64,000 bases of DNA from Alphaproteobacteria bacterium. GTDB lineage: Bacteria; Pseudomonadota; Alphaproteobacteria; Rhizobiales; Rhizobiaceae. Both the position numbers and the translations under genes were made by a program. The stretch's first letter is position 1; the number at the start of each line of letters is the position of its first letter. The stretch covers positions 17,026 through 81,025 of the forward strand of contig BOKV01000021.1 in the NCBI GenBank assembly GCA_016861165.1, given 5' to 3'. The notes beneath the pieces are model-generated. The model was not told the origin of the DNA and searched no databases. It worked only from the letters and a program-made list of their open reading frames with translations. Below are positions 57,054 through 64,000 of the stretch, piece after piece.

Positions 57054-57758
57054 ATGGAGCAGACCCGGCCGATCAAACTGTTCTACTGGCCGACACCGAA
57101 CGGCTGGAAGATCACCATAATGCTGGAGGAACTGGGCGTTCCCTACGAGCTCAAATACGTCAATATCGGCCGCGGCGAGCAGTTCGCGCCGGAATTCCTG
57201 AAGATTTCGCCCAACAACCGCATGCCGGCGATGATCGACCCCGAGGGGCCCGACGGCCAGCCGATCTCGGTGTTCGAATCGGGTGCTATCCTGCAATATC
57301 TCGGCCGCAAGTTCGCTCATTTCTATCCCGCCGACGAGCGCGGCCGCGTCGAGGTCGACCAGTGGCTGTTCTGGCAGGTGGGCGGCCTCGGGCCGATGGC
57401 CGGCCAGGCCCACCATTTCCGGCACTACGCGCCCGAGAAGATTCCCTATGCGATCGACCGCTATACCAATGAGGTCAACCGCCTCTATGGCGTCATGAAC
57501 ATCCGCCTGGCCGATCGCGACTTCCTGGCCGGCGACTATTCGATCGCCGACATGGCCTGCATCGGCTGGGTGGTGCCCTACGAGCGCCAGGGCCAGGACC
57601 TCAACGATTTTCCCAATCTCAAGGCCTGGTTCGAGCGCATGAAGGCGCGCCCGGCGGTCAGGAAGGGCATCGACATCGGCAAGGACGTCCGCGCGCAGAT
57701 GAATCTCGCTACCGACAGGGAAGCGCAGAAGGTGCTGTTCGGCCAGCGCGCGCGCTGA
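57054..57758 (+). CDS. glutathione S-transferase-like protein (YfcG type)
   Basis: 234 residues. Thioredoxin-fold N-terminus YWPTPNGWKITIMLEELGVP and ISPNNRMPAMIDPEGPDGQP with SVFESGAILQYLGRK; helical C-domain WLFWQVGGLGPMAGQAHHFR and YSIADMACIGWV. The APTPNG/FWQVGGLGPMxGQxHHF pattern is close to E. coli YfcG and YghU, which act as glutathione-dependent disulphide reductases rather than classical transferases. ATG at 57054 after AAAGGTG. Its 3' end overlaps a convergent small gene by about 50 nt. Confidence 0.92.
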   Translation: MEQTRPIKLFYWPTPNGWKITIMLEELGVPYELKYVNIGRGEQFAPEFLKISPNNRMPAMIDPEGPDGQPISVFESGAILQYLGRKFAHFYPADERGRVEVDQWLFWQVGGLGPMAGQAHHFRHYAPEKIPYAIDRYTNEVNRLYGVMNIRLADRDFLAGDYSIADMACIGWVVPYERQGQDLNDFPNLKAWFERMKARPAVRKGIDIGKDVRAQMNLATDREAQKVLFGQRAR

Positions 57759-57993
57759 AGCCGTTCATCGCCTCGCCTCGGACGGGTGGGGACGCCTGCA
57801 CGGCCGCCGGCCTCGGTGGCCACTCGCGCAAGAGCCGCGGGAACGGCAGGTCGGCCAGTTCGGTCGGGCTCATGCCGCGAAGCTGCGGATGGGCGAGGGG
57901 ATCGTCCCAGTAGCGTTCGCGATTGTCGGGCGGCTCCAGCGCGGCGCGTGCTCGCGCCGCCCAGCCGGCCAGCTTGTCGAAAGATATCGCCAT
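57709..57993 (-). CDS. small hypothetical protein
   Basis: 94 residues from the ATG at 57993, with GGAG 8 nt upstream. Begins MAISFDKLAGWAARARAALE and contains ERYWDDPLAHPQLRGMSPTE followed by LADLPFPRLLREWPPR; the pattern is reminiscent of short DUF1127-like proteins. It is divergent from the LysR gene at 58087 (93-nt gap), the classical layout for a regulator and its target. The 3' part overlaps the GST gene antisense. Confidence 0.6.
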   Translation of the reverse strand: MAISFDKLAGWAARARAALEPPDNRERYWDDPLAHPQLRGMSPTELADLPFPRLLREWPPRPAAVQASPPVRGEAMNGFSARAGRTAPSALPCR

Positions 57994-58086
57994 CTCATCC
58001 GCTCCAGCATTGGAATGCACCAGATTTCGTATCGCCGGCATGCGGAAACCATCGAAAAATCGGGCATTATCGTGTAGAAAAACTGC

Positions 58087-59004
58087 ATGAAGACGCTGAA
58101 CCGGGTGCATCTCAACGGCCTGCGCGCGCTGGAAGCGGTCGGACGCCTCGGCGCGCTCGGGCCCGCGGCGGACGAACTGGGGGTCACCCCGGGCGCCGTC
58201 AGCCAGCAGGTGATCAGGGCCGAGCGCCAGCTTGGCCGGCCGGTCTTCCGCCGCGAAGGCCGGCGACTGGTGGCGACCGAGTTCGGTGCTGCGCTGCTGC
58301 CATATCTCGGCGAGGCTTTCGCGACGTTGTCACGCGGTCTCGGCCAGGTGCTCGACCGCTCGCCCGACGTGCTCACCATCTCGGTGGCACCGGTGCTGGC
58401 GTCGAAATGGCTGGTGCCGCGCCTCGGCGCCTTCGCCGGTGAAAACCCGCATATCAGGATCAGGCTCGACGCGACGACGGCGCTCGTCGACCTCGACGGT
58501 TCCGATGTTGATCTGGCGTTGCGCGTCGGCGCCGGCGACTGGCCAGGTGTCGCCGCCGAGCACCTGATCGACCAGGCCGTGTTTCCGGTGTGCGCGCCGG
58601 CCATCGCCGCCCGCCTGAGGACGCATGCTGACATGCTGGCGGTTCCCGCCATCATCGACATCTATTCGGTGCTGAGCTGGGACATCTGGCTGCGCGCCGT
58701 CGGCCTGCCCGAAGGCGCCATGCAGACGGGCAACAGCTTCACCGACGCTTCGCTGTGCCTCGACGCCGCCATTGCCGGGCAGGGGGTCATGCTGGCCTGG
58801 CAGACGCTGGCCGAATACGCTCTGGCCAAGGGCACGCTGGTGGCACCCTTCCCCGAGCGCGTGCCGACGGGGCTGGCCTACTGGCTGGTCACCTCGAAGA
58901 ACCGGCGCGAGGAACCGAAGGTGGCGCGGTTCCGCCGCTGGGTGCGCGCCGAATTCGCCGGAACGGCGCGGCGGATGCAGGAGATGGTGGGCGGGGCCGG
59001 CTAG
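58087..59004 (+). CDS. LysR-family transcriptional regulator (GcvA-like)
   Basis: 305 residues. N-terminal winged helix (LNGLRALEAVGRLGALGPAA, then ELGVTPGAVSQQVIRAERQL), and a periplasmic-binding-protein-like effector domain (SVAPVLASKWLVPRLGAFAG; DVDLALRVGAGDWPGVAAEH; IAGQGVMLAWQTLAEYALAK). Close in style to GcvA/AmpR-type regulators. It probably controls the divergent small gene and perhaps the GST. The start at 58087 has no strong ribosome site. Confidence 0.93.
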   Translation: MKTLNRVHLNGLRALEAVGRLGALGPAADELGVTPGAVSQQVIRAERQLGRPVFRREGRRLVATEFGAALLPYLGEAFATLSRGLGQVLDRSPDVLTISVAPVLASKWLVPRLGAFAGENPHIRIRLDATTALVDLDGSDVDLALRVGAGDWPGVAAEHLIDQAVFPVCAPAIAARLRTHADMLAVPAIIDIYSVLSWDIWLRAVGLPEGAMQTGNSFTDASLCLDAAIAGQGVMLAWQTLAEYALAKGTLVAPFPERVPTGLAYWLVTSKNRREEPKVARFRRWVRAEFAGTARRMQEMVGGAG

Positions 59005-59026
59005 GACTGCCGGCCGGTGCGCGGCG

Positions 59027-59371
59027 CTATTGGCGCTGCCAATCCTCGCCCTTGCAGAAGCCGAACACGCAGCCCTGCAGTTTCATGACGTTGCCGGTGA
59101 CCTGTGCCTTGCCGGTATAGGTCTTGCCTTCGTCGAGCGCGATCACCTTGCCCTTGTAGGCGCCGTTCGAGCCGCTCATGCAGCCGATCGACTTGCCCTT
59201 GTGGCTGCCGTCGAGCACCGTGCCGCAGAATTCTCCGCCGGCCTTGGCATAGCGCACCAGCGTGCCTGTCGACGGCCGCTTCCACACGCCCTCGATCGGT
59301 TCGGCGTAGGCGCTGCCGGCGCCGAGGGCGATGATCGCCGCCGCGAGGCTGCCGGCGATGATGTTCTTCAT
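59027..59371 (-). CDS. DUF2147 secreted protein
   Basis: 114 residues from the ATG at 59371, preceded by a strong GGGAGG site. Signal peptide (IIAGSLAAAIIALGAGSAYA). The mature domain begins EPIEGVWKRPSTGTLVRYAK and contains GGEFCGTVLDGSHKGKSIGC, YKGKVIALDEGKTYTGKAQV and LQGCVFGFCKGEDWQRQ. This is the DUF2147 pattern (GxWxxP, then KxYxGxL-like, LxGCVxGxxC..W). Function unknown; periplasmic. Confidence 0.85.
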   Translation of the reverse strand: MKNIIAGSLAAAIIALGAGSAYAEPIEGVWKRPSTGTLVRYAKAGGEFCGTVLDGSHKGKSIGCMSGSNGAYKGKVIALDEGKTYTGKAQVTGNVMKLQGCVFGFCKGEDWQRQ

Positions 59372-59865
59372 GGGTGACCTCCCTTCGCAGAATGGGCAGG
59401 CGGGCCGCGAGCGGCCGGCCCGGTTCGCCGGCATACATACCACCGTCGCCGAGCAGCCGCCAAGCCGTCTGCGCCATGCTCGGTATCACGATCGGTCCCT
59501 GGCGCCGGCCATGGCGCGGTTAAGCGCGGCGCCGGCATTTTCGCCAAATTGGCCGGGCGATCCGCCGCCATGGTTAGGCGAGTCTTGCGCCACAGGTGCG
59601 AAAATTGCGTAAAATTCCCGGCAAGGTATTGAAATCATTGGATGCAACCGGTGAATCCGGGGTTAAGTTTACGCCCCGTTGGGGTTTCGTTGCGCCTTGA
59701 TTAAGCATCCCCGTTTACGCCGGTTTCAATGCCGCCGGTCCATTCTGGCGCCAACGAGACGAGGCCGCACCAACCGGCCCGCAAGAGACAAGGCGAGGCC
59801 CGCGCGGGCCAGCCGGACGGACCAAGAGCCGCCTGCGTGCGGCCGGCAGATCGAAGGGGATGGTC
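59372..59865. other. no gene seen
   Basis: A roughly 490-nt intergenic stretch between the DUF2147 gene (-) and the Sel1 gene (+). The middle (about 59590-59670) is AT-richer and includes TTGCGTAAAATTCC and GGGGTTAAGTTTACGCC, which could hold promoters for either side. CCCCGTTGGGG at about 59672-59682 forms a very short hairpin. No coding frame with protein-like composition was found. Confidence 0.5.
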
Positions 59866-60132
59866 ATGGCACGATTTGATTCGATGGGCAGCGAATTTGC
59901 CGACATGGCGTCGCTCGGCAGCGCCGAGGCGCTGTTCGAGCTGGGGCTGATGTATGCGACGGGCCGCAACGGCGAGCCCGATGTCGTCACCGCCCACAAA
60001 TGGTTCAACATCGCCGCTTTCCGCGGCTGCGAGGCGGCCAAGTCCCGGCGCGAGGAACTCGCCGCCGAGATGAGCCGCGACCAGATCGCCGCCGCCCAGC
60101 GCGCGGCGCGCGAGTGGCTGACGACGCACTGA
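59866..60132 (+). CDS. Sel1-repeat small protein
   Basis: 88 residues from the ATG at 59866, preceded by GAAGGGG. Core ALFELGLMYATGRNGEPDVV, then TAHKWFNIAAFRGCEAAKSR, a single Sel1-like TPR-type repeat (A..xLGxMYxxGxG.. A..WF..AA..G). The C-terminus is helical and charged (REELAAEMSRDQIAAAQRAA). Sel1 repeats mediate protein contacts. Common in rhizobial genomes; function unknown. Confidence 0.85.
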   Translation: MARFDSMGSEFADMASLGSAEALFELGLMYATGRNGEPDVVTAHKWFNIAAFRGCEAAKSRREELAAEMSRDQIAAAQRAAREWLTTH

Positions 60133-60386
60133 TTTCGGGGCGGCGTATGGGGGGCAACCAAAAAGAGTGCGGCAAGCACCACACGGCCCGACGCGCGGCG
60201 TCGGCTGACAAGAGCAAGAGCGCGACCAACGCGCCAGCCGGCAGCGACCGGCATGACCAAGGTGGCGGCTGTCATTCCGGGGCGGAAGCGGGGGAACTTC
60301 GCCTGGGGAGGAATGGCAGCCGCCGCTTTGTCGTCGCCCGGCCGGTAGGATAGGCTGGCCGGGTCCGAACCGTGTCGGGGCCTGCC

Positions 60387-61157
60387 ATGTCGATCAGCCG
60401 GGAAATCCTGCGTGACCTCTATTTCGGGTCGGGCCGGCGCACCCGCGTCTTTCACCTCGTAATGATCGCCGTCGACCTTGCCGCGGTGGCCTACTTTCTC
60501 GCCACCGTGCGGGTCGAGCATGTCGCGGTCTATCGTGCCGTCGACCTTGCCATCTTCGCCGTTTTCGCCGTCGAACTGGCCGCCCGGTTGTGGGCCGACG
60601 AGCGGCCGGTTGCCTCGCTGGCGCGGCTGTCGACCATCACCGATATCGTCGTGCTGGCCTCGCTCGCCTTGCCGCTGTTGTTGGAAAGCCTCGGTTTCCT
60701 GCGCATCGTGCGCACGCTGCGCTTCCTGCGCCTGTTTCGCATTTCCGAGACGCTGCGCCGCCTGCTGCCGATCCGCCGGCGCCAGGAGGACGTCTTCACT
60801 GCGTCCATGAATCTCGCCGTTTTCGTCTTCGTCGTCACCTCCACGGTCTGGGTGCTGGAGGCGCGGACCAATCCACACCTCAACACCTGGATCGACGCGC
60901 TCTACTTCACCGTCACCACGCTGACGACCACCGGCTATGGCGACATCACCATGACGGACCCGCTCGGCCGCCTCCTCACCGTGTTCATCATGATCTTCGG
61001 CGTTGCGCTCTTCTTCCGGCTGGCGCAGGCGATCTTCCGGCCGACGAAGGCGCACGTCCCATGCCAGCAATGCGGTCTGCAGGTGCACGACCCCGATGCC
61101 AGCCATTGCAAGCATTGCGGCAGCGTCATTCGCATCGAGACCGAGGGCGACTGGTAG
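60387..61157 (+). CDS. voltage-gated potassium channel with C-terminal zinc ribbon
   Basis: 256 residues. Helices S1-S4 (VFHLVMIAVDLAAVAYFLAT; AVDLAIFAVFAVELAARLWA; ITDIVVLASLALPLLLESLG; S4 LRIVRTLRFLRLFRIS with four Arg at near-regular spacing), S5, then a pore loop with selectivity filter TLTTTGYGDITMTD, and S6. The cytosolic end has two CxxC-type pairs, PCQQCGLQVHDPDASHCKHC, forming a zinc ribbon. A Kv-like tetrameric channel. ATG at 60387 (a GTG at 60372 is possible). The zinc ribbon may sense redox or metal. Confidence 0.92.
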   Translation: MSISREILRDLYFGSGRRTRVFHLVMIAVDLAAVAYFLATVRVEHVAVYRAVDLAIFAVFAVELAARLWADERPVASLARLSTITDIVVLASLALPLLLESLGFLRIVRTLRFLRLFRISETLRRLLPIRRRQEDVFTASMNLAVFVFVVTSTVWVLEARTNPHLNTWIDALYFTVTTLTTTGYGDITMTDPLGRLLTVFIMIFGVALFFRLAQAIFRPTKAHVPCQQCGLQVHDPDASHCKHCGSVIRIETEGDW

Positions 61158-61267
61158 GACCCGGATTGTCCACAGCCCGCGCGGCTTGGCGCGGCGGGCC
61201 TTGACGCCCCGTCGCGGGCGGGCGATCAACGTGCGCCAACCCGGATCAGCCTGCCGGACCCTCTCCC

Positions 61268-62332
61268 ATGTCCTACACGCCCTTCAACGCGCCAATCCTG
61301 TCCGGCCTGCTCGGTGACAGGGAGATGACGGCCTGCTTTTCGGTTCGGGTCGAAATCTCGGCGATGGCGCTGTTCGAGGCGGCACTGGCGCGGGCGGTCG
61401 CCGCCGCCGGGCTGATCCCGACCGAGGCCGGCGAGGCGATCGCCGCCGCATGCAGCCGCTTCGAGCCGGATCTCGAGCGGATCAATGCCGGCACGACCCG
61501 CGACGGCGTGGCCGTTCCGGAACTGGTGCGCCAGATCAGGGCTGCCGTCGGCGAGCGCCATTCCCGCCACGTCCATTTCGGCGCGACCAGCCAGGACGTG
61601 GTCGACACGTCGCTGACCATCCGCCTCAAGCCGGTGGTCGCCCGCCTCAAGGAACGCCTGGAGACGATCGACAAGGTCATGGGCGAACTCGACCGCGCCT
61701 TCGGCAGGCGGCCGGTCGAGGCGCGCACGCGCATGCAGCTCGCCATGTCGATCACGGTCGCCGACCGCCTGCGCAACTGGCGGGCGCCGCTGCGCCGCCA
61801 CCGCCAGCGGCTGGAAGCGCTGGCGCCGACACTGCTGTGCCTGCAGCTCGGTGGCGCGGTCGGCACCCGCGAGGCATTCGGCGCCAGGGGCGACGCCGTG
61901 GCCGCGCGCATGGGCGAGATACTCGGCCTGTCGGTGCCGCCGGCGACCTGGCACTCGGCCCGCGACAACATCGCCGAGTTTGCTTCGCTGCTGTCGCTGA
62001 TCTGCGGCTCGCTCGGCAAGGTCGGCCAGGACATCGCGCTGATGGCCCAGAACGAGATTGGCGAGGTGCGGCTGTCGGGCACCGGCGGTTCGTCGGCGAT
62101 GCCGCACAAGCAGAACCCGGTGCGGGCCGAGGCGCTGGTGACGCTCGCCCGCTTCAACGCCACGCTCCTTTCCGGCATGCACCAGTCGCTGGTGCACGAG
62201 CAGGAGCGCTCCGGCGCCGCCTGGACGCTCGAATGGATGCTGCTGCCGCAGATGTGCGTGGCCGCCGGCGCGGCGACGCGCACCGCGCTCGACCTGCTCG
62301 GCAGCATCGAGCGGCTCGGTGCCGAGCCCTAG
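61268..62332 (+). CDS. pcaB: 3-carboxy-cis,cis-muconate cycloisomerase
   Basis: 354 residues of the fumarase/aspartase superfamily. HVHFGATSQDVVDTSLTIRL, then MQLAMSITVADRLRNWRAPL, and signature GTGGSSAMPHKQNPVRAEAL. The residue spacing and the LCLQLGGAVGTREAF segment match PcaB rather than adenylosuccinate lyase. It catalyses the step after PcaGH in the beta-ketoadipate pathway. It is about 55 kb from pcaHG and stands alone with no pcaC, pcaD or pcaQ beside it. Slightly shorter at the C-terminus than many PcaB proteins. Confidence 0.9.
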   Translation: MSYTPFNAPILSGLLGDREMTACFSVRVEISAMALFEAALARAVAAAGLIPTEAGEAIAAACSRFEPDLERINAGTTRDGVAVPELVRQIRAAVGERHSRHVHFGATSQDVVDTSLTIRLKPVVARLKERLETIDKVMGELDRAFGRRPVEARTRMQLAMSITVADRLRNWRAPLRRHRQRLEALAPTLLCLQLGGAVGTREAFGARGDAVAARMGEILGLSVPPATWHSARDNIAEFASLLSLICGSLGKVGQDIALMAQNEIGEVRLSGTGGSSAMPHKQNPVRAEALVTLARFNATLLSGMHQSLVHEQERSGAAWTLEWMLLPQMCVAAGAATRTALDLLGSIERLGAEP

Positions 62333-62345
62333 CAGGCCGCCGGCG

Positions 62346-62681
62346 TCAGTAGAGCTGCGGCGGCACGAACAGGCAGATTGTGCGGCCGTTGTCCTTGCCG
62401 GCCACCGAGCACCAGTGGTAGTCGCCGTCGGGCGAGCGCTTGATCCGCGAGTCGCTGTAGACGACGACCTCGCCCGACGGCTGGATCAGGTAGCCGTCGG
62501 CAATTGCCCTTATGGCGCTCGCCTTGACCGGTCGGCAATCGTAGCCGGAGCAGCACGAGAACGGATAGGACCAGCCGGTGGGCGCCTCATGCGCGCGGGC
62601 GGGAACGGCTTGGGTGCAGGCGGCGGTTGCCGCGAATGTGGCCATGGCGGCCTGCACGAGGCTTCTTCCTGAAGTGAGCAT
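62346..62681 (-). CDS. secreted Cys-rich hypothetical protein
   Basis: 111 residues from the ATG at 62681, with AAGGAG at ideal spacing; an upstream ATG at 62699 lacks it. Signal peptide (LVQAAMATFAATAACTQAVP, cleavage near ARA). The mature protein contains GWSYPFSCCSGYDCRPVKAS, IQPSGEVVVYSDSRIKRSPD and YHWCSVAGKDNGRTICLFVP: five Cys with a CC pair. Widely seen as an uncharacterised small periplasmic protein in rhizobia. Function unknown. Confidence 0.8.
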   Translation of the reverse strand: MLTSGRSLVQAAMATFAATAACTQAVPARAHEAPTGWSYPFSCCSGYDCRPVKASAIRAIADGYLIQPSGEVVVYSDSRIKRSPDGDYHWCSVAGKDNGRTICLFVPPQLY

Positions 62682-62826
62682 CTTGCGCTCCTTGGGCATT
62701 CCTCGAACATCGGTGATGTTCCGCCCGGCTTGGTTAACGAAGCGTTAACGGCCGATCCGCCGTTTGGCAGCGGCCGGTCCACGGGCGCGCTTTCCTTTGT
62801 GGCCGAAGGGCACTAAGAGCACGCCC

Positions 62827-63801
<975 letters not shown>

Positions 63802-63932
63802 ACGCGACCCCGCACGAAATGACGAGCGGGCGACGGGCGCGCGGGTTCCCCTTCTATCGCCCTCGCCGAACCGCTAGTATCGCCGCCGCCTGTGGGGGGT
63901 CGATGCGCCCGCCCGGCCAAGGAGGGAACCGC

Positions 63933-64000
63933 ATGAGAAGGCTTCCGGCGGGGCTGCTGGCCCTGATCCTGCTGTTGACGCTGTGGGGCGGGCCGGCGCC
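63933..64000 (+). CDS. start of a secreted protein, cut by the window end
   Basis: An ATG at 63933 follows AAGGAGGG (63919-63926). The 22 full codons read MRRLPAGLLALILLLTLWGG then PA, a typical signal peptide. The rest lies outside the window, so the product is unknown. Confidence 0.75.
   Translation, partial: MRRLPAGLLALILLLTLWGGPA

Overview
The window looks like a high-GC alphaproteobacterium of the order Hyphomicrobiales (Rhizobiales). This is inferred from very GC-rich third codon positions, the order ccmI-ccmE-ccmF-ccmH / htrA / response regulator / histidine kinase / glnE, a PdhS-like PAS kinase beside pepN, beta-ketoadipate genes, and palindromic intergenic repeats of a type common in Rhizobiales. 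No rRNA, tRNA, CRISPR array or prophage was seen.

Layout. (1) 1-6.3 kb: nitroreductase, a possible 28-residue membrane peptide, metallophosphoesterase, UvrD-type helicase, protocatechuate 3,4-dioxygenase pcaHG and a polysaccharide deacetylase. (2) 6.5-14.7 kb: a lower-GC defence island. It opens with scars (a LysR fragment and a twice-frameshifted IS481 transposase). A minus-strand gene series follows: abiEi, abiEii, an 841-bp IS5-family element, an OLD-type nuclease (gajA), a UvrD-like helicase (gajB) and a TIR-like protein. AbiE is a known abortive-infection toxin/antitoxin pair and GajA-GajB is the core of Gabija. The tightly coupled TIR-like gene is the unusual part. (3) 15-34 kb: PHA synthase phaC, a PepSY protein with a two-component system, a glycine-zipper lipoprotein, the cytochrome c maturation genes ccmIEFH, an HtrA protease, a hairpin-rich intergenic region, a second two-component system, glnE and an EF-hand protein. 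(4) 34-43.6 kb: a PAS histidine kinase, then a small lower-GC insert holding an AAA ATPase and a PIN nuclease with overlapping reading frames, then pepN and pgi. (5) 43.7-49.5 kb: a CoxL-like molybdenum hydroxylase subunit, then a TPP-riboswitch-led operon thiM-thiE-thiD ending in a Tat-exported TRAP-type binding protein. (6) 49.6-64 kb: UDG family 4, ETF-QO, cold shock protein, BKACE enzyme, AMP nucleosidase with a membrane EEP protein, YfcG-like GST, LysR regulator, DUF2147 protein, Sel1 protein, potassium channel, pcaB and a nucleotide-sugar epimerase.

The best candidates for an undescribed system are the Gabija-plus-TIR operon preceded by AbiE, and the ATPase-PIN pair at 37.1-39.0 kb. The thi operon with an orphan TRAP binding protein is the most interesting metabolic lead. 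Codon style shifts inside glnE (about 31.7-32.2 kb), so either homologous recombination or an assembly join there should be considered.
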